From Unio delphinus (lineage: Eukaryota > Mollusca > Bivalvia > Unionida > Unionidae), in the NCBI GenBank assembly GCA_029339505.1, contig JAQISU010000163.1, positions 3,674,001 through 3,738,000 on the forward strand: 64,000 nt of DNA. Direction: 5' to 3'. A model generated the notes under the pieces. It had not been told where the DNA came from and ran no database searches. It was given only the letters and a program-made list of their open reading frames with translations. The number at the start of each line of letters is the position of its first letter. Position 1 is the stretch's first letter. Position numbers and translations under genes: made by a program. Positions 8,279 to 17,724 of this stretch are shown one piece after another.

Positions 8279-9691
8279 TTACATATTTTCCACTGGTGCA
8301 TCAACAATTCTCATTCGTCCACCAACACCTTCAAGTAGCATTGATTTGTCGCTGAGAATAACAGCAACCGCTCTATAATTAGCAATAATGCCACGAAGGA
8401 CATTGGCTCTGAAGTGTATATCAACGACGGATTGCCTTGTTAAATCAAGATGTTCCAGCGAAAAGTAGTATATCGGATACAAGTTCTTGAAATCATATTG
8501 CGATATTTGCAAACCAGTATCAACATTTTGATCACGGCCCATATATGACAGCACACGATGGTACACGCGCGCAATATGGTTTTGACTGAAATTAAGTTGG
8601 ATGTCTTCGGATGGTTCCTGCTGGCCATTTATTCTCAACGAGACCTCAGTAACTCCTAATTGATCAAATATCATATCACTGTGCAATTGTGATTCCACTC
8701 TTGTCATATCCTGCAACGAGATAAATATATGACGTGGAGCTGAAACGCCTTGTTGTGATGCCAAGTTCCAAGTAAATGTACCATTGATATCTGATTGCTA
8801 AATATCTGTTGTTGTTGTTAGCCAACTTAGCAATGATTTGCCACCTGTGTCCATAAATGAAAGTAGCCGCTCTTCCGTGGTAATTGATGGGGTCATTACT
8901 GGCATCCACAAGACCAATTTAGTTAATTTGACTTTACCAGCGTCAGCATCTGGATTTGCAGGATCCGCTGAAATTCTCCAGATTGCATCATTGTCACTAC
9001 CCTTTCGCACGAGTACTACTGTATGCTTCGCTCCATAAATAACTTTTCGTACATTTCTACAGAATCCAAATATATGATGCAACGGAATCGCACATGAAAA
9101 CAATTTACGCTGTCCTGCCAACATTGCTATTCGTGTTGCAGCTCCAAGATTGTACTGGGGATCAGTATTTATAATCATATTCTCGACATCAACAGCAGCA
9201 GCGCCAGCATTATTATTTGGTCGTCGAACAATAAATTGAGTGGGTCCAGCAGTGTTTTTATTATCTTTTGCAAACATCATAGACGGACCTGCTGATCTTG
9301 TATAATCGTCAGAGTATCTTGCTAACCCAATTATTGTTGTAGCGACATCAACATCACGTTCTATAGACTCAATCTCTTTTCCGTCGATGAGATATCTCGC
9401 GGATTCAAATAGCGCCATGATACCATTATTGACTAAGCCGACTTGGGCGCCATCTGGATACGGTGCGGGTACAGGAGGAGTATCAGTAAGTCGCACAAGT
9501 TCTCCTTCTACTTCGATAAACGCTTCAGCGGGTAGAAAGTATTTGCTGGTATCATGGAGCTTAAGTTCAATTCGCGATCGAATATCTGCTTGTATTGCAT
9601 GATAGGAATAAAATTGATAATCGCGGACGGAATTGTCCTTGGGTACTGGGGCTTCCATATCTAACGCTAGATCAGCTGTTCGTTTAAACAT
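8279..9691 (-). CDS. Major capsid protein (double jelly-roll type), with one in-frame TAG
   Basis: Predicted MCP of about 470 codons in a single frame, interrupted only by TAG at 8798-8800. The N-terminal block has 'YQFYSYHAI', then 'RIELKLHDTSKYFLPAEAF', then 'VEGELV'. Further on come 'FESARYLIDGKEIE' and 'DDYTRSAGPSMMFAKD'. This ordered pattern is shared by MCPs of invertebrate Polinton-like elements. The C-terminal part ends 'LLEGVGGRMRIVDAPVENM' and is conserved in the second copy at 63891-64000. The stop context is TAG CAA TCA. ATG 9691 follows a promoter-like motif by 12 nt. The TAG may be a nonsense mutation or a readthrough site. Confidence 0.8.
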
Positions 9692-9703
9692 TATATTAAC
9701 ATA

Positions 9704-9718
9704 CTAGTATTTTCAATT
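9704..9718 (-). promoter_or_regulatory. Conserved promoter-like motif upstream of MCP
   Basis: Minus strand AATTGAAAATACTAG, identical to the fibre A copy, 12 nt before ATG 9691. Confidence 0.65.
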
Positions 9719-9734
9719 GTGAAATTCTTTTTAA

Positions 9735-10177
9735 TCATCGTCGTTTTTGTTTTCGTTTCAAACCACTTCCTGCTATCATGTTTGCGATATTATTATGGTT
9801 ACTGTTCGCCAACGACGCTAATTTTTCTTCCACTGCGCTATTTATTGCTTTGCTTACACTTGCAGGCATCACTGTTGTAGATGGCAGTACAACTGGTTGC
9901 TTTTTTCGTCGTCGCACCAATGATGCTATTTATCTTTCGCTGCAGAAAATGCCTTTCCGGCAAGATTTCTAACAGCGCTGATTCCCTTATCACGAATAAT
10001 ATCAATGGCCTTCATTGATAATTGTTTAGCTAACGGCGCCACTTTTGGGGCCATTCTTGTAAATAGCCCCGCAATGGTATTGCCGAAACCATCTCCGTAA
10101 TATGCTCTATAAACAGGCAATCGTGAGTTCACCACGTAGACGCTTACGGGTTTATCATGGTTGTAGTGTATGATCAT
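9735..10177 (-). pseudogene. Minor capsid protein, one frameshift near 9927
   Basis: Two abutting frames read as one gene. The first, 83 codons from ATG 10177, has 'VYRAYYGDGFGNTIAGLFTR' followed by an amphipathic 'MAPKVAPLAKQ' helix, the layout of Polinton minor capsid proteins encoded next to the MCP. The second, to 9735, opens without an ATG and continues with basic 'VRRRKKQP' and a C-terminal 'IAGSGLKRKQKRR'. The frame changes around 9925-9932. The very C-terminus is a short strongly basic tail preceded by a sequence fitting the adenain cleavage consensus (M/I/L)xGx-G. Gene order MCP then minor capsid supports the call. Confidence 0.6.
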
Positions 10178-10189
10178 CTTGTTATAAAA

Positions 10190-10206
10190 CTAGTAGTTTT
10201 TCAATT
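10190..10206 (-). promoter_or_regulatory. Conserved promoter-like motif upstream of minor capsid gene
   Basis: Minus strand AATTGAAAAACTACTAG (two extra bases relative to the others), 12 nt before ATG 10177. Confidence 0.55.
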
Positions 10207-10211
10207 AGTGA

Positions 10212-10478
10212 TCAATGGCTAAGATCCATAGGATTTTCAACATAACCATGAGCGTCTCTGTGATTTTCAACTAATTCAGTAATAAGTTCTCTATATACAT
10301 TAATGTCCATGATACCGCCGGCAAATAATCGTCTACAGATAACAGCTGCTTCAGTAATTATCTCGACGGAGTTGTTTCCGGCTCGTTTTCCACCCATAAG
10401 TACTTCTAACCGTGATATATCACTGAGGATGTTGCCAGGACATGTCACGGTTGCGTTGAAAACCTTTGGATTTTTCAT
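10212..10478 (-). CDS. Small Polinton protein of unknown function (88 aa)
   Basis: Intact, ATG 10478, 25 bp after the stop of the 239-aa gene and without its own promoter-like motif, so probably co-expressed. It is mostly helical and acidic at the C-terminus. No recognised domain. It contains 'VLMGGK', which fits the loose adenain consensus (M/I/L)xGG-x, but that pattern is short. Confidence 0.5.
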   Translation of the reverse strand: MKNPKVFNATVTCPGNILSDISRLEVLMGGKRAGNNSVEIITEAAVICRRLFAGGIMDINVYRELITELVENHRDAHGYVENPMDLSH

Positions 10479-10503
10479 CGAATATCCTTTTCTGCTTGTT
10501 TTC

Positions 10504-11223
10504 TTAGAACCGGCTTCTGCTCTTATGTCTATTTGTTCCGGTATTAGATCCTCCGTATAACGTGGTTAGTTGTGGACCGCCTTTAACCGCAGCTAGAAAG
10601 TCATCATAATCAAGGTGCTGCAACGCCGAGATTTTATTCCCGCCGCGTTTCACTAAATATATTTTTGATGCCCAAGTGTCTTTGTTTTTTATAAAATTTT
10701 TAAACTCGTCTTTTAATAAATTCTCTCTTTTACCCTTTGGAAAATTGTCTCTAGCAAAATCAGCTAATCCGGAATCCGTATGGTTTCCTTTAATTTCATT
10801 TAATGCTGCGACTGTAAATATATTCTCAGGTGAATAGTCTTTTCCTCCAGCTGCACCTTGTTGTTGTTCTTCGTGTTCTTCAATTTCGCATTGAGTTTTT
10901 ATATCACTGGATAGCTGTTGTATCCCTGCGCGCGCTTGTTCGGTCTCTGCTGCTATCTTTTCAAGCGTATCAAGCAGCGGCGCCTTCGTTGCTCGTTCTT
11001 TTTCAGGAATATCTCCGTATATCGCTGCTTCAGTTAACTTTTTCACATCTTTGGTCGCACTTGTTATCGGAGTAAACAATTGTTCACTTGACACAGAAAA
11101 GTCAGTCTGCGCTTGTTGTCGTTGTTGAAGTTTCTCGCGAAGTCTGTCTCGAACCGGTATAAACTTTTTAATTGCTGCTAGCCGCTCTCGGGCTAATTTA
11201 GTTGTAAGCGATTCACCTACCAT
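10504..11223 (-). CDS. Coiled-coil Polinton virion protein (239 aa)
   Basis: Intact, ATG 11223. Residues about 10-120 are charged and glutamine-rich (REKLQQRQQAQ, TEQARAGIQQLSSDI) and look coiled-coil. The middle is acidic/glutamine (EEHEEQQQ). The C-terminal third has a conserved-looking block 'FIKNKDTWASKIYLVKRGG'. It ends in a basic serine/arginine tail (HKSRSRF) preceded by 'LYGGS'. First gene of the minus-strand cluster, divergent from the gene at 11289. Likely an internal scaffold or core protein, by inference only. Confidence 0.5.
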   Translation of the reverse strand: MVGESLTTKLARERLAAIKKFIPVRDRLREKLQQRQQAQTDFSVSSEQLFTPITSATKDVKKLTEAAIYGDIPEKERATKAPLLDTLEKIAAETEQARAGIQQLSSDIKTQCEIEEHEEQQQGAAGGKDYSPENIFTVAALNEIKGNHTDSGLADFARDNFPKGKRENLLKDEFKNFIKNKDTWASKIYLVKRGGNKISALQHLDYDDFLAAVKGGPQLTTLYGGSNTGTNRHKSRSRF

Positions 11224-11237
11224 ATATTGTTTGTGAA

Positions 11238-11251
11238 CTGAGTTTTCAAAT
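11238..11251 (-). promoter_or_regulatory. Weak promoter-like motif upstream of 239-aa gene
   Basis: Minus strand ATTTGAAAACTCAG, 14 nt before ATG 11223. It resembles the cluster motif with substitutions and lies in a 65 bp divergent intergenic gap. Confidence 0.35.
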
Positions 11252-11288
11252 ATGAAACTATCACAATTAAAAGCTGAGTTATTAAATA

Positions 11289-11567
11289 ATGTACCATCAA
11301 GCTAACGTATCCATCTCGGACAAGGTTAAACTGTACGACGCTATCCGCGAGTGTTTCAGAAATAACATCGCTGGGGGTTTCAGAATTGTAATAACTGAGA
11401 ACGGCGATGAACGATTTTTGTTAACGACGCGGCAACAACAACAACTACGTGAAAATGGAGGCGTCGCGGTGATTACTTGCTACCACAGCCAGATCATCCA
11501 GTACGCACATAACTGCATGAGCAAGCCCAAACTGCTGAGTATTCTTTCAGGAGAAAATCCTATGTGA
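11289..11567 (+). CDS. Unknown Polinton plus-strand protein (92 aa)
   Basis: Intact small gene with ATG 11289, divergent from the virion cluster. It contains 'FLLTTRQQQQLRENGG', reminiscent of the LTxxQ boxes in the core-type protein. No other motif is recognised. Its position between late-type and early-type blocks suggests a regulator or early gene, but nothing in the sequence shows that. Confidence 0.45.
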   Translation: MYHQANVSISDKVKLYDAIRECFRNNIAGGFRIVITENGDERFLLTTRQQQQLRENGGVAVITCYHSQIIQYAHNCMSKPKLLSILSGENPM

Positions 11568-11650
11568 GTGTTACAAAAAACGCTATAAAAAAATAAATTT
11601 TTTACTGAAAATTTACTGAAAGCCTATTTTTTATAGTAACGATCACGTGG

Positions 11651-12007
11651 TTAGGATACTGGTTTTTCCTCGTTTAATATTTTTCTAAGATCACGAACCT
11701 TAGAACTAATTTCAGCTCGATTTTGATATTCTTGCCCGAGCTTTTGACGTATTGCTTCAACGGTGCTAAACAGCGTTATAAATACATTAATGTCGTTACC
11801 GTATAAACAAGCATTGATGGACTTTTGAATTCCTTTCACGAGTCTGTACATCCTAGGTAAAACATAACGACCCTTACTAGACTGATACTCAATGTCTTCA
11901 TATTCCGAGGCAATCCTGTCACAGTCGAGATCTTTAGATAATATTATCCCTCGATTCTTTAAAATTGAAATTTCAGCAATTATAGAATTTACATCTTTGA
12001 TATCCAT
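11651..12007 (-). CDS. Unknown helical Polinton protein (118 aa)
   Basis: Intact, ATG 12007. The protein is charged and predominantly helical (IIAEISILKNRGI, EAIRQKLGQEYQNRAEISSKVRDLRK). No domain is recognised. Downstream the 80 bp to the convergent 92-aa gene is AT-rich with A/T runs (11570-11635) that could hold polyadenylation signals (AATAAA at about 11592). Confidence 0.45.
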   Translation of the reverse strand: MDIKDVNSIIAEISILKNRGIILSKDLDCDRIASEYEDIEYQSSKGRYVLPRMYRLVKGIQKSINACLYGNDINVFITLFSTVEAIRQKLGQEYQNRAEISSKVRDLRKILNEEKPVS

Positions 12008-12009
12008 AT

Positions 12010-13080
12010 TTTTATAATAATATAATATAATACATTTTACCTCTAATTATTAAAAAAAAACACAACACTCATTTGGCAATCCCGCTGGCGCCCTATGACG
12101 TCAGAGAGACCCAGAGGTTACATATACGACAACACATCTTTGGAACTCCTTGGTTGCCTTCACATCCAAGTAAGCCCAAAGTTGGGGGACGGCACTACAT
12201 GTACTTAATTAGGTTAATAAGGGATGGATATTTACAATGAAACGATGATGGAATTTGTGATGTAATGATGTGTGACGGCACAAGACAGCACAAACATGTA
12301 AGGACGGGGCAGATTTTCTACGGCCAATCCAACCAATCAAAAGCAACCAAACTAAATTAACCCGGTTGCATGATTGACAAAAGACAACCACACGCCCGTG
12401 TTAATGGCGTTGGTTAGTTTTGATTGGTCGGATTGGCTTTCGAAAGCCCCAAGCTTATTACGAGTCATAACATATATAAGGCGACTAATACAGCAGCGTT
12501 GATTCACGGGTGTGTTATTTTATTTCCTTGAATTACTTATTAATACTGTTTCACAACATTTAAATGAGACAAATATTTTAAATAAAACACTAAACAAAAT
12601 AATACAGTTGTTAAATAACAGCCTGTATTCGCCCTGTTCTAATTCTCTAAACAAAATGCATTATCGTTTAAATCACAAAGAGCTGTATACAGAGGAATTT
12701 TAACCACACCCACCTACTTCAATGAATGGGAAACACTAGTGGTTCAATGCTCGTTCCGGCTGAGCGAACATAGGTAGCGCGCTGGATTATAAAGAACGTC
12801 TGTACTAAAAGTGTATTATAGATGGTGTAAATAAATACAACTGTTTAAATGATGCGGTTTTAGCCAAGCGACAATAAAAAGTTTTAGAATTGATAAATAC
12901 AGCTGTACCGAAACTATGTATTTACTCCATTACAGTCACGTGTGCGCGCCTAGTCAATTATACCTCTCTCTACAGGTGTAGCAGACGAAACAAATTCCTT
13001 TGACGTCATAATACAAGGGAACTTAGTGAGTAGAGGGTTATGAGTGGCGGCGACTTATCCATAAAGGATTTATCTCCCTT
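12010..13080. promoter_or_regulatory. Regulatory island between early-type genes
   Basis: About 1.07 kb without a convincing gene, unusual in this compact element. It holds two palindromic CRE-type sites TGACGTCA (12096-12103 and 13001-13008) and paired inverted CCAAT boxes with a 20 bp inverted repeat (12323-12342 and 12418-12437, one mismatch). A TATA-like 'catatataagg' lies at about 12470-12480 and a CACGTG-type site near 12939. These are recognisable host promoter elements. Whether it is a promoter, an origin or both is inference. A 63-codon plus frame at 12512-12703 lacks an ATG. Confidence 0.5.
12323..12437. repeat. Inverted repeat carrying CCAAT boxes
   Basis: Left arm GCCAATCCAACCAATCAAAA and right arm TTTTGATTGGTCGGATTGGC match 19/20 as inverted repeats around a 75 bp centre. 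Patchy symmetry continues inward. Each arm contains two CCAAT/ATTGG boxes. A TATA-like box lies about 35 bp to the right. Confidence 0.7.
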
Positions 13081-13088
13081 GAATCGTT

Positions 13089-13580
13089 TCAGATGTATAC
13101 GAATTTTATTTTATGACCATTTTTTTTCCACAGAGTTAATTTAGTTATATTTTCTGCAACAAATCGTATTGAAGACCTACAAATGTCAAAGTATCTACTA
13201 GCTTCATTTATTGATTGAAATATTTTCTCCTCTTTGGTTTCTAAATCAAACGATTTGACCCCCCTAGGGCGTTTTGAGTGCCTACCAGCGTTGCTTTTTA
13301 AAAGGTTATCGCGCTGCGAGATGGATTGAAGATTCTCAAGACAATTATCAGTCTTCACGCCATTTATGTGATCAATCACAAAGCCATCTTTAATCAATCC
13401 GTTATGACATTCAAAAATAATTCTATGACAGAGATATATTTTATTTCTAACACTAAACAGCAAATATACCATATTATTCAGAAATCCAACCGGTTTTTTT
13501 AGTCTGCGGTGCCTGACAACACCATCACTGGAGGCTTGGTAATTAACAAGCACTGGATGGGGTCTGAAATCTTGGCTCAT
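13089..13580 (-). CDS. Free-standing HNH homing-type endonuclease
   Basis: Intact, 163 aa. The HNH_3-type core is visible: 'YLCHRIIFECHNG', then 'VIDHINGVKTDNCLENLQSIS', the His-Asn-His/Asn layout around a beta-beta-alpha metal finger. The C-terminal 'SINEASRYFDICRSSI' is a NUMOD1-like helix-turn-helix DNA-binding repeat. Such proteins are typical of phage and large-virus homing genes. Here it stands alone on the minus strand between the regulatory island and the Zn-binding gene. Intact reading in a partly decayed element is notable. Confidence 0.85.
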   Translation of the reverse strand: MSQDFRPHPVLVNYQASSDGVVRHRRLKKPVGFLNNMVYLLFSVRNKIYLCHRIIFECHNGLIKDGFVIDHINGVKTDNCLENLQSISQRDNLLKSNAGRHSKRPRGVKSFDLETKEEKIFQSINEASRYFDICRSSIRFVAENITKLTLWKKNGHKIKFVYI

Positions 13581-13618
13581 TTGTATAATAATACTACTTA
13601 TCTAATTTATTATCTGCT

Positions 13619-13918
13619 TTAATTATAAACCTCTTGATATAATCTTGAGGGTTTTTTTATGATTTTGTCATCGTTAGGGTCAATGACGGCATTTTTTATT
13701 CGTTTGTCATAATAGCGTTTTAGTTCTCTGCATTGTTTGCCGCCGCAACTGAGACATAATTGTGATTTTCCTCTAACGCCCACCCCACATCGGAGGCATG
13801 GGAGAGGGCCGAAGGAACCGTTGCGAACGCTTTGTAAATGATACCCACAGAATTCGTTTCTGCATGATTTGTTACACGGGGTTGTTGATCCAATCATAAG
13901 CCAATTGCAGTGATTCAT
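13619..13918 (-). CDS. Small cysteine-rich Zn-binding protein (99 aa)
   Basis: Intact, ATG 13918, divergent from the polymerase gene with only 42 bp between starts. Cysteines are spaced as zinc ligands: CNKSC, then FCGYH, then CLRCG with a second CLSCGGKQC. 'GSFGPLPC' links them. Probably a nucleic-acid-binding accessory factor encoded in many Polintons. The tail is lysine-rich. The role is inferred from Cys spacing and position only. Confidence 0.6.
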   Translation of the reverse strand: MNHCNWLMIGSTTPCNKSCRNEFCGYHLQSVRNGSFGPLPCLRCGVGVRGKSQLCLSCGGKQCRELKRYYDKRIKNAVIDPNDDKIIKKPSRLYQEVYN

Positions 13919-13960
13919 TATACTATATTTTTCTATTTAAATACTTGTTTTAATTATAAC

Positions 13961-16900
13961 ATGGAGGAGTTCGAGAGATTATCGAAAATTAAGCCTTGGA
14001 AAAATACTAAATTCATTGATTATCCCATGAAAGAATTCCAAAGATTATCGAAAATTAAGCCTTGGAAAAATGCTAAATTCAATCTCGATAAGGAGTTCAA
14101 GAGATTATCGAAAATTAAGCCCTGGAAAAATGCTAAATTCAATCTCGATAAAGAGTTCAAGAGATTATCGAAAATTAAGCCTTGGAAAAATGCTAATTTC
14201 AATCTCGATAGAGTTTCTGATACACCAAAAACGTTTAATCGGTGATAGAACTATACTAAGTAAAATCAGGGAGTGTTTTAATGAATTCTACCGAGACGGT
14301 GCAGCATACTGTTGGTCGACATTTCGAATTATTGATGAAGATGTCAATGTACCCAACATCGATGCTACTATGAACGATGAAAGAGCAGCTGAGATAATTT
14401 CACATCTTGGCTGGAAATTCAAGGGTAAATTGCAAAGCAATTCCCATCAGAAGTATTTTTTCAGAATAAAATTCATTATCGAAGTCGAAGGCAAATGGAT
14501 TATCAAGGATAAATTTGAACCAATCCTCAAGGATAAAAAAACTGTCATTGTAAGTAGAGATTCCAAACCAGGAATTCTAACTGGAATTGACAAACCATAC
14601 TACGAGAGATCTTATCCTGTAACAGCAATTGTTTATGGGATAAATCCGTTAAATGATAAACCCGATATTGCAAAACTAGCTCCTATGAAATATTCTAGTT
14701 CACTGAATTGTGTAGCAACACGGGTAATGGAACACTTCACAAATGCATCCCGAGGAAATAAACTAACTGATCTGCGATGTAGGAAAATAACCGAATGGGA
14801 ACTGACAGTGAAACAACACGGTGCAAAGATTTCTGATATAGCTAAATTAGAAGCATCATTAAAATTCCCAATATCAGTAACGACAATAACCGGAGAAGTA
14901 TTATACGAACCGAAATATCAATCGCGAGGACCTCCAATACAAATTATTGATCATAACAAACACGCGTGGACGGCTGCAGTAACAATATTTCCACGAGATA
15001 GAACCGTGAGATATATCCCTAAGGAGTTCGTCGGGGATGTTTTTTATAATGAGAAATTATTCGATGCTATTCACACGCTGTGTAAGGATGATCCTGTGTC
15101 AGTGTGGTTACTTAGAAGTGATGAAGATCCCGAAATAGGATTTGATCAATTTGTAAGACCAAATGGTGAATTATATCGCGTTGAAGAATTAGATAACAGA
15201 ATGAGAAAAATCGCTAGTGAATTTGCCTTGCAATTTCCATTTTCATCGGAAAATCCAAAAGAGATTTCATTCCATGAAAAACTACTCGCGGATAGCTTCA
15301 CAATTCCATCAGTGGTAGCTCTCTTCGCAAGAGAAAAACACTCATGGCGTCCAACACAAAGTGATTTTCTCGAGGACGTTAAATTGAGTTGCGTCGAATT
15401 TTGGTCATAGAGGACTGTGGAATACAAAATACCATCGTGACGGTATGATTTCAATTGATATATCCGCGTGTTATCCTGGACGTTTTCTCGGGTATGGAGA
15501 ATGTAGTAACTATGTTAAACGATTTGGACACCCCACACATGAAATGACTCGTGTTGCGATTAATGGACAATTATCTGATTTTGATTTAACAGGATTCTCT
15601 CGTGTGATATCATTTGAACTCGCTACAGGGTTACATCCGTGCAGTTATGTTTGGCTTGGTAGACATATATCTGAAAAGGCCTGGATGCCAATAGTGTTAC
15701 TACGATATATGATTGATTGTGGTATGCTAATATCGTTGATTGTTTCCGAAGCTATTATATGCTATCGAGCTCAGAAAGAAGTTTGGCTACCACAACCCAA
15801 TCTAGATCGTATAATTAGCGAACAGCGAAAACAGTTTCCAGATTTCAATGAAGAACAAATCATGAATTGGTCTAAGGAGTTATTTGAAATTAAGAAAGAA
15901 CAAGCGAAAGATTTTTGACGAAGAATAATCGGTAAATTTACCCAGGGTGGAAGATACGACAATGCAAAATATTCTTCGCGGTTGATCATAGACATCGCTG
16001 AATACGATTTTATTGTAACGGATTTAACGAAACAGGGAAAACTTGTAAATCGTAAAGACGCTTTCCTATCCGATGGAAGACGATTAGGTACAATTTTTAC
16101 CTATTGTGATGGATATATTAAACAATATACGCATTTGAGAAGTTCTATGCTAGCTTATGCTTCTATCAATTTATTTTCGATGATAAATAGATTTCCTAAT
16201 ACCGCAGTTAGAGTAGCCACTGATTCTATGTATATCCACGAGAAATACAAATCAGATGTAGCTAAATTCACAGATCCGGAGGCAAATTGGGGATGTTGGA
16301 GATTTAAAAAGGAGACGCTACATGAGCATTGTGAATCGGCAGATGTTACCATGGATGAAAAGTACTTAAAGTGTGATGAGATTCAATCCGAATTTTCTAA
16401 TGCACCACCGGTATCTGATCCAATATGTAGATACAAGACAGTTTATTTAAACGGTTGTGGTGGGTCAGGAAAGACAACTCGTGCAATTGAATTATATCAT
16501 AGAAACACTAGCGTTTCAAAATCAAACATGATTGTCCTAACACCTACTCACAGACTAGCCAGAGAGATGTAACAACGAGGGGTAAATGCCTGTACTTATC
16601 ATAGTTTCTTTCGATGGAAAGGCGATGAACGGACCCCTGATCGAATGGGTGATAAATTCATTCCTGAAATCATAATTTTTTTTATGAAATATGCACAGTA
16701 TCGTTGAAAATATTACAAACATTTCTTGAGTGGTTGTTATTGAAAAATACAAAAGTCGTCATGTGCGGTGATCACGGCCAACCACCACCATTTATCGGTG
16801 CATCCCCACATGAATGGCTAAAGGGTTTTGTAGACTATTATGAAGAAATTACCACTGATTATAGATCACTTGATGAACAATTACGCGAGTTCAAAGCGCT

Positions 16901-17724
16901 AATTAGATTACAGCCGGATAAAATCCAATGTGAAATAGCGCGTGAAATAATTTCAGAAACTCCCATGAATGATTTTTGGGAAACGTGGAGACCAAACGAT
17001 TTGATAGTTGCAAGTAGAAAAATAGTCAGAGACACACTTCAGATGAAGTTATTTGAATTGCATAAAGAATAATTTGCAACACTTCCAGTACCATTGTGTT
17101 ATAGGCCTTCGGATACACGAAAACAGAATATAGAAGTTGATATTCCAAGACCAAAATCCGAAGGATTTCAAAGACAGAATTTAGTGTTAAATGATATTGT
17201 GCTGGTTGATATCAGCGTCGTTGAAGATGCATTGCGTGCTAATAATTCCCCGTGGACGCTAGGTTACGCAGCAACAATACATTCTTCACAGGGATTAACT
17301 ATATCAGATACAATTGTTTGGATGGTGGATAATCACATCGAATGGTCGAATTTAGTCTATCTTGCAGTATCCAGAGTACGTAGAATAAATCAACTTCGAA
17401 GAATTGTTTTCGATGATGACACCACAATGGATGATGCTAGCATCGTTGATGTTAAAGTTATTGATAACAAAACTCTCCGGTTACAAACAACAAGACAAAA
17501 AAAAACAACAACGAGAATTTGACATTGATGCTGAATTAATAATCACTTTGAAGCAACAACAGAATAATCACTGCGCAAGTTGCAATTGTATAATGCGTTG
17601 GCAGTATTCGGATAAAGATTCTCGCCAATTTACCGTAGACAGAAAAAATAACAGTCTCGGTCATGTCAGAAACAATGTGATGTTGACTTGTCTTGAGTGC
17701 AACAGACGCAACGGCGCTTGTTAA
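13961..17724 (+). pseudogene. Family B DNA polymerase - SF1 helicase - HNH fusion gene, about seven lesions
   Basis: Replication gene starting at ATG 13961 with four 20-22 residue N-terminal repeats. Polymerase motif A 'DISACYP' lies near 15451 and motif C 'ATDSMY' near 16215. In the same uninterrupted frame (15982-16572) comes helicase Walker A 'GCGGSGKTTR' (about 16452) with 'TPTHRLA'. Then follow 'TYHSFFRW', 'MCGDHGQPPPF' (about 16762), and 'ATIHSSQGLTI...LAVSRVRR' (SF1 motifs V/VI, about 17270-17380). The C-terminus is a treble-clef HNH-like unit with paired Cys and 'FTVDRKNN'. Lesions: frame changes near 14230, 15410, 16680 and 17500, and stops TGA 15916, TAA 16570 and TAA 17070. No exonuclease motif was recognised. 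Confidence 0.85.
13966..14211 (+). repeat. Tandem 60 bp coding repeats at the polymerase N-terminus
   Basis: Four units with periods of 66, 60 and 60 bp encode 20-22 residue modules centred on 'RLSKIKPWKN'. Units 3 and 4 are almost identical in DNA. Because the period is a multiple of three, a second frame stays open through the array. Confidence 0.9.

Noticed and set aside
12512..12703. 63-codon frame in the regulatory island
   Set aside because: No ATG, Asn/Leu-rich, no homology signal; lies downstream of a TATA-like box, so could be leader sequence.
14020..14202. Minus-strand frame with LAFFQGLIFDNL repeats
   Set aside because: It is the antisense reading of the 60 bp coding repeats at the polymerase N-terminus.
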